Shown here: piece by piece, positions 36,310 to 46,631 of the stretch
How positions within the stretch are numbered: position 1 is the first letter of the stretch
Layout of the letters: every line of letters starts with the position of its first letter
NCBI GenBank assembly: GCA_902784805.1
Contig: CACZWD010000017.1
Span: 1 to 55,747 of the forward strand
DNA from: an uncultured Ruminococcus sp.
GTDB taxonomy: Bacteria; Bacillota; Clostridia; RUG12999
Length of the DNA stretch: 55,747 nt
Direction: 5' to 3'
Notes under the pieces: model-generated
Told to the model about the DNA's origin: nothing
What the model saw: only the letters and a program-made list of their open reading frames with translations
Database searches by the model: none
Made by a program: the position numbers and the translations under genes

Positions 36310-36576
36310 ATGACAAAAATGTTTTCTCAAACAAAAAAACTTTTTACGGGTGAGCTTAAAGGTGAGATAAGTGATGAAAAGCAGCTTACGGAGCTTATGC
36401 GGCTTACACGTGAGGAGCTTTTGAGAATTGAACGCAACTATAAAGAGGTTACAGATGAGGATTTGCTTGACTATTTTATGTATTGCCGCCTTGCGGCACA
36501 GCAAAAATATAATTACCTCATAAAGCAATATAGGGCGCATGGTCTGAAAGTTGACGAGCAAAAGGAATGTGTCTGA
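36310..36576 (+). CDS. DUF2508 (YaaL-like) small protein
   Basis: An 88-aa, mostly helical protein. The LLDYFMYCRLAAQQKYNYLIKQ segment (quoted as about residues 51-72) and the preceding EELLRIERNYKEVTDE fit the DUF2508 family seen near recombination genes in Firmicutes. Function unknown. AAAGGAAG lies upstream of the ATG. Its terminator region is occupied by a dispersed repeat. Confidence 0.65.
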   Translation: MTKMFSQTKKLFTGELKGEISDEKQLTELMRLTREELLRIERNYKEVTDEDLLDYFMYCRLAAQQKYNYLIKQYRAHGLKVDEQKECV

Positions 36577-36602
36577 AGCATCTGTCGGTTTTTTATAAGG
36601 TT

Positions 36603-36879
36603 TGCGGGCGTAATGCCCGCTCAGCATGATGACAAAGTCATCATGCTGAGCAGAGGCTGAAAAACGAAGGTATATTTTGTCCTTTAAATCTCGTCGGCGT
36701 ACATAGGTACGGTAGAGGTTTAAAGGGCGGAAAGCAAGCGGCGGCGAAATTTTCTGTAAAACCGTGCCGTTTATATACAGCTAAGCGAAAAATCAATAGA
36801 ATTTTTTATTCTCCAAAATAATAAATATGCTTGCGTTAGACCGAGTTTGTCAGCACTCTGTGCGGGCGTAATGCCCGCT
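36603..36879 (-). repeat. Dispersed repeat copy A between duplicated terminator hairpins
   Basis: A 239-bp non-coding core (36622-36860), inverted relative to copies B and C, lies between two identical 19-bp copies of TGCGGGCGTAATGCCCGCT (36603-36621, 36861-36879). The right copy has a T run and is the likely original terminator of the DUF2508 gene. The core shares the 27-bp block 36828-36854, the CTTTAAACCTCTACC block and the terminal palindrome with copy C. Confidence 0.88.
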
Positions 36880-36913
36880 TTTTTATACATAAGATGAAAA
36901 GGAGGTAAGCGAA

Positions 36914-37939
36914 TTGAACAAATATATATTTGACGAGCCGGAAGATTATATTAAGCTTTCATCACGGTTTATTGAAAAATATTTGCCGCAGGCAGACGGA
37001 ACCTTTGTAAAAATATATCTGCTCGGCATAAAACAATGCGGCGAAAATACAGCGCTTACCTTTTCGGGTATTGCCGCGGCGCTGGGCGTGCTTGAATCAG
37101 ATGTTTTAAGAGCGTGGAAATATTGGGAATCAAAAGGCGTTATAAAGCTGGAAGGCGCCGCGGACGGCGATTTTACCGTAACTTTTCTTTCTCCCGACGA
37201 ACCGCTTAACAGAACATTTCCCGTCATTACGCCGCAAAAACCGAGTTATTCCGCATCGGAAATATCAAAATACGCGAGTGACCATGAGGAAATGAGAGAC
37301 CTTTTAAGACATTGCGAAAAAACTCTCGGAAAAACTCTCAGCTCCAACGACCAGTCAACCGTTTTCAGCTTTCATGATTGGCTGGGGCTTCCGGTTGACG
37401 TCATAACCGTACTGATTACATATTGCGCCTCCGTAAACAAAAAAAGTATGCGTTCTATTGAGCTTATGGCAATAAATTGGAGCGAAATGGAAATAAATTC
37501 ACTTGAAAAAGCGGAACAGTACCTTACCGTTTTGCAGGAAAACAACTCAAAAATAAACAGCTATAAAAGGGCAATCGGTATTTTTGGCAGAGTGCTTACG
37601 AAAGCCGAGCTCGACTATCTTTCCGCCTGGGCATATAAGCTTGCTTCGCCTACCGAGCTTGTTAAGCTTGCGGCAGAAATAACAGCTTTGAACACGGGTA
37701 AAACTTCGCTTCCTTATATGAACACAATGCTTACCGAATGGCACGGTAAAGGCATAAAAACAGCCGCCGAAGCAAGAAAAATGCGAAATGAGTTTAAAAA
37801 CAAAACGGTAAGCGCCGCAAAAACTTCTTCCGCGAAAAACAAATTTTCCGATTATTCACTCAAAACAACCTATGACTACGACGCTATTGAGCAGGCGGCG
37901 TTGAATTTTACAAAGGACAAGCCGGGAGATAATAAATAA
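36914..37939 (+). CDS. dnaD: DnaD-domain replication initiation protein
   Basis: A 341-aa protein: N-terminal winged-helix DnaD-N part (about 1-95, with LTFSGIAAALGVLESDVLRAWKYWE split across it) and two DnaB_2/DnaD-C helical modules (about 130-200 and 220-290, ending with YMNTMLTEWHGKGIKT). It helps load the replicative helicase. TTG start with AGGAGG eight bases upstream. Paired with the loader gene 21 bp downstream. Confidence 0.9.
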   Translation: MNKYIFDEPEDYIKLSSRFIEKYLPQADGTFVKIYLLGIKQCGENTALTFSGIAAALGVLESDVLRAWKYWESKGVIKLEGAADGDFTVTFLSPDEPLNRTFPVITPQKPSYSASEISKYASDHEEMRDLLRHCEKTLGKTLSSNDQSTVFSFHDWLGLPVDVITVLITYCASVNKKSMRSIELMAINWSEMEINSLEKAEQYLTVLQENNSKINSYKRAIGIFGRVLTKAELDYLSAWAYKLASPTELVKLAAEITALNTGKTSLPYMNTMLTEWHGKGIKTAAEARKMRNEFKNKTVSAAKTSSAKNKFSDYSLKTTYDYDAIEQAALNFTKDKPGDNK

Positions 37940-37960
37940 AATCTTTTTTAAAAGAAAGGT

Positions 37961-38938
37961 ATGGTTGTAAAAATGAGTTTTTCAAAACAGGCTTACGAAT
38001 ATTCCGAAAACATATTATCCGAATATCGCAGACAAGCAGCGGAGCTTGCCGTAAAGCGAACGGAGGAAATTTATACCGAAATACCCGAAATAAAAGAAAT
38101 TGACGACCGCATGGCAGAGCTTGGCGCAGAAATGGCGAGGACGGCAATTAAAGGCGACCCCGAAAAAATAATTGAGAAAAATTCCGCTAAGCTTGCGGAG
38201 CTTAAAAGTAAAAAAGATGAGGTTCTTAAAAATCACGGTTTCCCTTCGGATTATATGACAAACGTTCACCGCTGCGGGCTTTGCGGCGATACGGGTTATG
38301 TGGACGGTGTTCTTTGTGACTGCCGCAAAAAAATAATGTCCGTTTATGACCTTGCGGAGCTTAATCTCCCTGATAATTGCGGTTTTGATAATTTCAGGCT
38401 TGATTTATACAGCGATGAATATGATGAGCATTATAAATGCTCGCCGCGCAGCCATATGAAGCACATATTTGAATATTGCAAAAGCTATGCGGAGGATTTT
38501 TCGGAAAATTCCGAAAATATACTTATGTACGGCAAAGTCGGGCTCGGAAAAACCTTTCTTTGCGGCTGTATAGCGTCAGAACTCGCGAAAAAAGGTTTTA
38601 GTGTCGTGTTTAAATCGGCATATGATATTTTTGAAATAATATCAAAAAACAAATTCAACTATAAGACCGATTATTCGGAGGATATAGACAGGCTTTACAG
38701 CTGCGACCTTCTCATAATGGACGACCTCGGAACGGAATTTTTGACGGAATATACTCATACGGCGCTTTTTGATATAATAGAGCGCAGGCTTGTGTCGAAA
38801 AGACCGACTGTAATCAATTTTAATCTTGCGCCGAAAGACGTTGAAACAAGATATTCCGACAGAATAATGTCGAGGCTTCTGACGTTCAGACATTTGCTTT
38901 TTCTTGGGGACGATATAAGAGCGAGAACGCTCAGGTAA
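37961..38938 (+). CDS. Helicase loader (DnaC/DnaI-type AAA+ ATPase)
   Basis: A 325-aa ATPase that delivers the replicative helicase to DNA. An N-terminal helical region, a zinc site (Cys105/108/119/121 in CGLCGDTGYVDGVLCDC), Walker A GKVGLGKT (191-198), Walker B LLIMDDLG (250-257) and a C-terminal sensor region DRIMSRLL are all present. The start may be ATG 37961 or 37973; neither has ideal spacing to AAAGG. A strong terminator follows. Confidence 0.9.
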   Translation: MVVKMSFSKQAYEYSENILSEYRRQAAELAVKRTEEIYTEIPEIKEIDDRMAELGAEMARTAIKGDPEKIIEKNSAKLAELKSKKDEVLKNHGFPSDYMTNVHRCGLCGDTGYVDGVLCDCRKKIMSVYDLAELNLPDNCGFDNFRLDLYSDEYDEHYKCSPRSHMKHIFEYCKSYAEDFSENSENILMYGKVGLGKTFLCGCIASELAKKGFSVVFKSAYDIFEIISKNKFNYKTDYSEDIDRLYSCDLLIMDDLGTEFLTEYTHTALFDIIERRLVSKRPTVINFNLAPKDVETRYSDRIMSRLLTFRHLLFLGDDIRARTLR

Positions 38939-38940
38939 AA

Positions 38941-41001
<2,061 letters not shown>

Positions 41002-41175
41002 TTATATATTTTATACCGCTTTATATATTTTACACCTTTTTTATAGTTTATGTCAAATTTTTCTTAAAATTAAATATTTTGTAAGAAAAAGACGAACGAT
41101 TTTATTTCCATTTTTTTCTGTTTTGTGGTAAAATGGTAATAAATGGAAATGTTACAAAAGAAAGGAAATTGCAAA

Positions 41176-41973
41176 ATGTTTAAGTTTAAGAAAAAAAAGC
41201 TGCCGTTACTTACCGAGATTTTAATTTCCGATATACTTCCGCCGCCGCAAAAGCCGAGGCGTTATTTTGAAATAACAAAGCTGGACGAGCTTTCACGCTC
41301 AATAAGGCGTTACGGCGTTTTACAGCCCATTTTGGTAAGACCGCTGGGCAAAAAATATGAAATTATCGCGGGTGAAAGGCGGCTTCGGGCGGCTTCTCTT
41401 GCGGGACTCAGGCGTATTCCGTCCATTGTTATGAATATGTCCGACAGCGACGCGGCGGCAGCGGCGCTGATTGAAAATATGCAGCGGGAAAACCTGTCTT
41501 TTCTTGATGAAAGCGGCGGTATGCGGAGTCTTGCCGAAAACGACTGTATGAGCGTTTCAAATCTTGCTTATATGCTGTCTGTAACCGATGAAACGGTAGA
41601 ACAAAAGCTTCGGTTTGAAAAATTGCCCGTGAGCGTTAAAAAAGCAATTTTGTATAATAAAATAACGGAGGAGCAGGCAAAACAAATCATGCGGCTTGAT
41701 GATGAGGAAACAATGCTTAAAGTGGCAAAAAAAATCGTTCAAAACGGTTATGATACCTCACAGACACGTGAGCTGGTCGAAAAAATTCTTTTGAGTGAAA
41801 TGCCGGTTTTACAGCCCAACAAAAAATATAAAGGCGGCGATTTAAGGCTTATACGCAACACCCTTAATAAAACCGTTGATATAATGAAGCGCAGCGGTAT
41901 GAGGGCAAAAGCCTCCGAGCGTGACGAGGACGGCTGTTATGAATACACGATTAAGGTTGAAAAGGCAAACTGA
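41176..41973 (+). CDS. ParB-like nuclease/partition protein (Noc/Spo0J type)
   Basis: About 265 aa. The ParB N-terminal CTPase motif GERRLRAASLAGLRRIP and the ENMQREN motif are present, preceded by the IRRYGVLQPILVRP strand; an HTH (SVSNLAYMLSVTDETVEQKL) follows. No parA is adjacent, so it may be a Noc-like nucleoid protein rather than the partition ParB. ATG 41176 has AAAGGA upstream. The 200-bp upstream region holds a weak promoter (TTTCCA-17-TAAAAT). Confidence 0.82.
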   Translation: MFKFKKKKLPLLTEILISDILPPPQKPRRYFEITKLDELSRSIRRYGVLQPILVRPLGKKYEIIAGERRLRAASLAGLRRIPSIVMNMSDSDAAAAALIENMQRENLSFLDESGGMRSLAENDCMSVSNLAYMLSVTDETVEQKLRFEKLPVSVKKAILYNKITEEQAKQIMRLDDEETMLKVAKKIVQNGYDTSQTRELVEKILLSEMPVLQPNKKYKGGDLRLIRNTLNKTVDIMKRSGMRAKASERDEDGCYEYTIKVEKAN

Positions 41974-41995
41974 AAATTCCGGAGCTGCCGGAAAG

Positions 41996-42457
41996 CTAAT
42001 TTTCTTCCGCAAGATTAAAAACTTTTATGTGTTTCTTTCTTTCGGCATAGCGGAGGGTTTCGGCAGCTCCGCCCCAGGAATGATTTATGTGGCATATTAA
42101 AAAATCCGATTTGTCAACCATATATCTGTTTGCCCCGGCAATATGGTATCTTGCAGGCGTTGAAGCGGGTATGTCAGCCATTACAATACAGTCGTAGTTT
42201 TCGTAATACATTTCTTTGTAATCGTTCATACTTTTGGTAACATACGGAATTATCAGGTCAAGCGTTATGTCCCTGTATGTTTTTTTCAGTTCTCTGATTG
42301 CGGCGGCGGAGCAGCCGTCAAAGCCGCCGTAATTCCCGACAAGAAATTTTTTTACGTTTTCATTTTTTATAAGCATTTCAGCCGTTTTTTTAATTTTATT
42401 TTTAATATCGTCACCGTAAACCATGTTGTGTCCCGCAAAACAGCAAATTTTATCCAT
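41996..42457 (-). CDS. SLOG-superfamily protein (DUF1273-like)
   Basis: About 153 aa with a Rossmann-like fold: CCFAGHNMVYG at the N terminus, LVGNYGGFDGCSAAAIRELK (about 43-62), and DFLICHINHSWGGAAETL near the end. SLOG proteins bind nucleotide-derived ligands; some process cytokinin-like or NAD-derived signals. The role here is unknown. ATG 42457 follows AAAGGTG. Stands alone. Confidence 0.7.
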   Translation of the reverse strand: MDKICCFAGHNMVYGDDIKNKIKKTAEMLIKNENVKKFLVGNYGGFDGCSAAAIRELKKTYRDITLDLIIPYVTKSMNDYKEMYYENYDCIVMADIPASTPARYHIAGANRYMVDKSDFLICHINHSWGGAAETLRYAERKKHIKVFNLAEEN

Positions 42458-42623
42458 TACTTTTATCACCTTTACCGCTTATTTTTTCTCAAATGCAATC
42501 TGATTGGTTACATTTTATCACATTTTTGTAAAAAATGCAAACAAATTATTCTTTTTTAAGAAAGTATTGATTGTCGATAAAAACAAACTTCCCGCATATA
42601 ATAATATATGAGGTGAGGCAACG

Positions 42624-42851
42624 ATGAAAAATAAAAACTTTGATATTTGGCTCGGCATTGGTCTGAATATTTTACATTACAGAAAAGAGCAAGGTTTAAC
42701 GCAAATACAATTAGCCGAAAAATGTAATATAAGCAGAACATATATGCAAAAAATCGAAACCGCCGCCTGTTCTTGTACACTTGACACGCTTATTGATATT
42801 GCAGAGGCGCTTAATATTCCGCTTAAAAAGTTATTTGAATTCAGAGATTAA
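42624..42851 (+). CDS. Small XRE-family HTH regulator
   Basis: A 75-aa protein that is essentially one HTH-3 domain (YRKEQGLTQIQLAEKCNISR and TYMQKIETAACSCTLDTL, then IAEALNIPLKKLFEFRD). It could regulate itself; no toxin partner or phage genes are adjacent. GAGGTGAGG lies upstream. Its stop codon directly abuts the left hairpin of dispersed repeat copy B. Confidence 0.88.
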   Translation: MKNKNFDIWLGIGLNILHYRKEQGLTQIQLAEKCNISRTYMQKIETAACSCTLDTLIDIAEALNIPLKKLFEFRD

Positions 42852-43040
42852 GAAAGGACGGCGTAAAAACCGTCCTTTCAGAGCGCTGACAAACTCGGTC
42901 TAACGCAAGCAACTTTATTATTTTAAAACCCGTAACATTTTTTTAATTTTTTTTCTTTGTTTTATGTGAGCGGCGCCAGCCTCTGTTCAGCTTAATGACT
43001 TTGTCATTAAGCTGAAAGGACGGTGTAAAAACCGTCCTTT
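42852..43040 (+). repeat. Dispersed repeat copy B (internally deleted)
   Basis: A 135-bp core (42879-43013) lies between two 27-bp copies of a hairpin (42852-42878 and 43014-43040) that differ at one base; the right copy carries the T run. Compared with copy C the core lacks about 90 bp between GAGCGGCGC and CAGCCTCTGTTCAGC, while both ends are the same. Confidence 0.9.
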
Positions 43041-43052
43041 TTTAATGTATTC

Positions 43053-43081
43053 TTTTCGGGCGGATATTATCCGACCGAAAA
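43053..43081 (-). terminator. Probable malic enzyme terminator
   Basis: TTTTCGG-g-CGGATA pairs with TATCCG-a-CCGAAAA, with one mismatch and T runs on both sides. It lies about 20 bp beyond the malic enzyme stop. Confidence 0.65.
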
Positions 43082-43099
43082 TTACCTCTCAAGGCTAAT

Positions 43100-44272
43100 T
43101 TATATCCTTGCCGAGCCGCTTTCGCGAGCCGCTTTCGCGACAGCCGCGGCAACGGTTTTTCCCACTCTTTCGTCAAACGCTTTCGGAATTATGTATTCGG
43201 GGCTTAACTCCTCATCTGAAATAAGCCCCGCAAGAGCGTAAGCCGCTGCCATTTTCATTTCAATATTGATTTCCTTCGCTCTTACGTCAAGCGCGCCGCG
43301 GAACAGACCGGGGAACACAAGCACGTTGTTTATCTGATTCGCGAAATCACTTCTGCCCGTACCGACAATTTCAGCTCCCGCTTTAAGCGCCTCGTCGGGC
43401 ATTATTTCGGGTACAGGGTTTGCCATCGGGAACATTATGCTGTTTTCCGCCATTGAAGCCACCATTTCGGCATTTACGCAGCCCGGACCGGAAACGCCCA
43501 CAAAAACGTCCGCGCCGCGCATCGCGTCCGCAAGCTTACCCTTCATTTTACCGCGGTTTGTCACCTTTGCCATTTCAGCCTGAGCCGGGTTAAGCCAATC
43601 CTCGCCTTCACAAATAATGCCGTTTTTATCACACATAATAAGCTCGCCAAGCCCTGCGCCGAGCATAAGCTTACCTATCGCGATACCGGCGGAGCCCGCG
43701 CCGTTAATAACGGCACGGACATTTTTAATATCTTTGCCTACGCATTTAAGAGCGTTCAGAACCGCCGCGAGCACAACAACGGCAGTGCCGTGCTGGTCAT
43801 CATGGAAAACGGGAATATCACAGCATTTTTTTAATTTATCCTCAATTTCAAAGCATCTCGGAGCGGCAATATCTTCAAGATTAATACCCCCGAAGCTCCC
43901 GGCAAGAAGGCTTACCGTTTTTACAATTTCGTCCGTATCCTTACTGCGTATGCAAAGAGGAATCGCGTCAACGCCGCCAAACTCTTTAAACAGCACGCAT
44001 TTTCCCTCCATAACGGGCATACCCGCTTCGGGACCGATATCTCCAAGCCCTAAAACCGCTGTGCCGTCCGTTACAACGGCAACGGTATTCCAGCGCCTTG
44101 TCAGCTCATAGGAAAGGTCATTGTTCTTTTCAATTTCAAGACAGGCTTCGGCTACGCCCGGAGTATAGGCAAGCGCAAGGTCGTGGCTTGATTTAACCTG
44201 AACTCTGCTTTTCATTTCTATTTTTCCTTTGAGGTCGTAGTGAAGCTTTAGGCTTTCTTCTTTTATTGTCAT
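43100..44272 (-). CDS. NAD(P)-dependent malic enzyme
   Basis: A 390-aa oxidoreductase that decarboxylates malate to pyruvate. Motifs: LAYTPGVAEACLEIEKN, the metal/substrate region GINLEDIAAPRCFEIE, FHDDQHGTAVV, the Rossmann loop GAGSAGIAIGKL, and FPMANPVPEIMP. The length fits the short bacterial form. NAD versus NADP cannot be decided. A 13-bp tandem repeat (43113-43138) lies in the last codons but the C terminus still reads as expected (ESGSARI). Confidence 0.93.
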   Translation of the reverse strand: MTIKEESLKLHYDLKGKIEMKSRVQVKSSHDLALAYTPGVAEACLEIEKNNDLSYELTRRWNTVAVVTDGTAVLGLGDIGPEAGMPVMEGKCVLFKEFGGVDAIPLCIRSKDTDEIVKTVSLLAGSFGGINLEDIAAPRCFEIEDKLKKCCDIPVFHDDQHGTAVVVLAAVLNALKCVGKDIKNVRAVINGAGSAGIAIGKLMLGAGLGELIMCDKNGIICEGEDWLNPAQAEMAKVTNRGKMKGKLADAMRGADVFVGVSGPGCVNAEMVASMAENSIMFPMANPVPEIMPDEALKAGAEIVGTGRSDFANQINNVLVFPGLFRGALDVRAKEINIEMKMAAAYALAGLISDEELSPEYIIPKAFDERVGKTVAAAVAKAARESGSARI

Positions 44273-44347
44273 TCTTTGAGCATTCCTTTCAAAAATTTTT
44301 TATCATAATAATTATATCACTAAAAAATAACAAAGTAAAGTAAAATG

Positions 44348-44376
44348 TTGCAAATAAATAAAAAATGTGTTACAAT
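44348..44376 (+). promoter_or_regulatory. Promoter of the barstar-like gene
   Basis: TTGCAA (44348-44353), 17-bp spacer, TACAAT (44371-44376), about 30 bp before the start; it overlaps the divergent malic enzyme promoter region. Confidence 0.7.
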
Positions 44377-44408
44377 ATATAAAAAGAAAAAAATTGGCGG
44401 TAGATAAA

Positions 44409-44684
44409 ATGTCGGTTGTAATATTAAATTTTGCAAAATGCCGTTCGGCTGAGGAAATTCATAAGGCTGTAAAAAAAGCGTTTGCCTTTCCCGGGTATTA
44501 CGGGGAAAACCTTGACGCTTTCCATGACTGCCTGTGTGAGCTTCAGTTGCAGCGTATCAATATACATATACGTGGGCTGTATAATCTGACGGGTCCGGCA
44601 AAGGAATGTGGCTTCGGTATTTTAAATGTCATTAAAGATGTTCACCGCGAGAGCCGGAACATAAAGTATAAAATTATATCATAA
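44409..44684 (+). CDS. Barstar-family ribonuclease inhibitor-like protein
   Basis: About 91 aa. The barstar hallmark FPGYYGENLDAFHDCL (residues about 26-41) is intact. Barstar blocks barnase-type RNases; no barnase gene is adjacent, so its target is unknown. ATG 44409 is chosen (GGCGG upstream). The flavoprotein gene follows 25 bp later and may be co-transcribed. Confidence 0.85.
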   Translation: MSVVILNFAKCRSAEEIHKAVKKAFAFPGYYGENLDAFHDCLCELQLQRINIHIRGLYNLTGPAKECGFGILNVIKDVHRESRNIKYKIIS

Positions 44685-44709
44685 AATTTTTAGTGGAGGG
44701 TGTTTTAAA

Positions 44710-45327
44710 ATGAAAGTTTTAATTATTAACGGAAGTCCCCGGAAAAACGGCAACACCGCTATGGCAATAAACGAAATGCAAACAGTGTTTGATTTTGGCG
44801 GTGTCGAAACAAAAGTAATTCAGATAGGCGGAAACGCCATACGGGGTTGCTCTGCCTGCGGCGGCTGCGCCGCGACCGGAAAATGCGTTTATGACGACGG
44901 CGTAAACGAGGCGGCTGAAATTTTTGAGGAAAGTGACGGACTTGTTGTCGCAAGTCCCGTATATTACGCGTCAGCGAACGGCAGCTTAATATCCTTCCTT
45001 GACAGACTTTTTTACAGCAGTCCGTTTGACAAAACAATGAAAGTCGGAGCGGCGATTGTTGTCGCGAGGCGGGGCGGATGCAGCGCGACCTTTGACGAGC
45101 TGAACAAATATTTTACCATTTGCGGTATGCCCGTAGCTTCAAGCAACTATTGGAACAGCGTTCACGGCAGAATACCCGGTCAGGCGCAGCTTGACGAGGA
45201 AGGTATGCAGGTTATGCGTATTCTTGCCGAAAATATGACTTTTCTTATGAAAAGCATAGCGCTCGGTAAAGAAAAATACGGTCTGCCTAAAAAAGAAAAG
45301 AAAATTTTTACGAGCTTTATAAAATAA
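44710..45327 (+). CDS. NAD(P)H-dependent FMN flavoprotein
   Basis: A 205-aa flavodoxin-like oxidoreductase: FMN phosphate loop NGSPRKNGNTA (8-18), a Cys cluster CSACGGCAATGKC (47-59), and SPVYYASANGSLISFLDR. The Cys motif resembles iron-sulfur flavoproteins, although the usual spacing is not perfect. Likely reduces quinones, aromatics or metals. GGAGG before the ATG. Confidence 0.85.
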   Translation: MKVLIINGSPRKNGNTAMAINEMQTVFDFGGVETKVIQIGGNAIRGCSACGGCAATGKCVYDDGVNEAAEIFEESDGLVVASPVYYASANGSLISFLDRLFYSSPFDKTMKVGAAIVVARRGGCSATFDELNKYFTICGMPVASSNYWNSVHGRIPGQAQLDEEGMQVMRILAENMTFLMKSIALGKEKYGLPKKEKKIFTSFIK

Positions 45328-45329
45328 AA

Positions 45330-45601
45330 TGGGGGCGGATAATATCCGCCCGCAGAGCGCTGACAAACTCGGTCTAACGCAAGCAACTTTATTATTTTAA
45401 AACCCGTAATATTTTTTTAATTTTTTTTCTTTGTTTTATGTGAGCGGCGCGGTTTTCTCTGAAACCGCGCCGCTGCTTGCTTTTCGCCCTTTAAACCTCT
45501 ACCGTACACGAGATTTAAAGAACGAAATATACCTTCGTTTTTCAGCCTCTGTTCAGCTTAATGACTTTGTCATTAAGCTGGGGGAGGATAATATCCGCCC
45601 G
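45330..45601 (+). repeat. Dispersed repeat copy C, full length
   Basis: A 226-bp core (45353-45578) lies between two 23-bp hairpin copies (45330-45352 and 45579-45601) that differ at one base. Inside are the shared CTGACAAACTCGGTCTAACG block, an AT-rich stretch, a perfect 12-bp hairpin (45444-45455 with 45462-45473), the CCCTTTAAACCTCTACCGTA block and the terminal palindrome CAGCTTAATGAC-ttt-GTCATTAAGCTG (45554-45580). No ORF. Confidence 0.9.
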
Positions 45602-45610
45602 TTAAAATTT

Positions 45611-46453
45611 TTAAACTATTTTAAGCAATTCCAGCAGTTTTTTGATACAAAGCTCAAAATTCACGCCATAATGGCTTCTGCCCGATGTTTTTATTGTCTG
45701 TTTTATACATTCGCATACAAAATCAACAGCCACCCTTGCCGCATCTTCAGATGAAAAATCCCGGAGCAAAGCCGCAAGCAGAGCGGAAGCGAAAACATCT
45801 CCCGTACCGTGATAAACTATATCAAGCTTATCCGAAAAAACATATTCGGTCTTACCGTTAAAGCATACCGCCGCGCCCATTTTTTCCGCGTCAAACGAAA
45901 CGCCAGTAATAACAACCGTTCCGCCGCAGATTGCGCACAGCTTTTCACAAAGCGTTTCAATATCTTTTTTATTTTGAATTTCACCGAGATACGGCGTATC
46001 GGTTAAAAAACACGCCTCCGTTATATTCGGAACAAGTACATCGGCTTTTTCGCAGAGAGCTTTCATACCCTTTACAAAGTTCATATCAAATCCCGCGTAA
46101 AGCCTGCCGTGGTCTGCCATAACGGGGTCAACAAGCGTAAGCGCGTTTTTTCCGAAATCGTCTATAAAGCTCTCTGTAAATTCGAGCTGTTTATATGAGC
46201 CGAGGTATCCCGAATAAACCGCGTCAAAAGAAGCGCCGAAGCTTTTCCAGTGGTTTGCTATGGGCGAAAGCTGCGCGGTTAAATCCATAAATGTATAGCC
46301 TTTAAAATCACCTGTATGCGTGGAGAGAAGCGCTGTCGGAAGCGGACAGACTTCAAAGCCCGCGGCGCTGAGCAAAGGCAGAGCGACGGTAAGCGAGCAT
46401 TTTCCTATACAGGAAATATCATTTATTGCTGCAATTTTTTTTTGTTTCTGCAT
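45611..46453 (-). CDS. pdxY: Pyridoxamine/pyridoxal kinase
   Basis: About 280 aa, ribokinase-like fold. It phosphorylates vitamin B6 aldehydes or amines. Motifs: INDISCIGKCSLTVALPLLS at the N terminus, STHTGDF, DPVMADHG (Mg/ATP site), VPNITEACFL and the catalytic HGTGDVFASALL near the end. ATG 46453 follows AAAGGA. The gene ends 10 bp from repeat copy C. Confidence 0.88.
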   Translation of the reverse strand: MQKQKKIAAINDISCIGKCSLTVALPLLSAAGFEVCPLPTALLSTHTGDFKGYTFMDLTAQLSPIANHWKSFGASFDAVYSGYLGSYKQLEFTESFIDDFGKNALTLVDPVMADHGRLYAGFDMNFVKGMKALCEKADVLVPNITEACFLTDTPYLGEIQNKKDIETLCEKLCAICGGTVVITGVSFDAEKMGAAVCFNGKTEYVFSDKLDIVYHGTGDVFASALLAALLRDFSSEDAARVAVDFVCECIKQTIKTSGRSHYGVNFELCIKKLLELLKIV

Positions 46454-46631
46454 GGCTTTTCCTTTCGTCAGATTATTCTGTAATATGTTAAAAATCTTCA
46501 TTATTTATTTTAATATAAAAGGGGTATAATAGTCAATAGCAAAAACAACAAAATTGTTTACAATTTGTTCATATTTTTTTAAAAAAAGAGGGTTATAATT
46601 AAATCAGAACAAAAAGAAAGGGTTGATTTAT

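Noticed and set aside
36073..36627. 184-aa minus-strand ORF over the AbrB and DUF2508 genes
   Set aside because: Low-complexity Phe/Leu/Lys translation opposite two recognisable genes, running into the repeat.
43113..43138. Frameshift in the malic enzyme from a 13-bp tandem repeat
   Set aside because: The reading frame still ends in the expected ESGSARI-type C terminus, so the gene looks intact.
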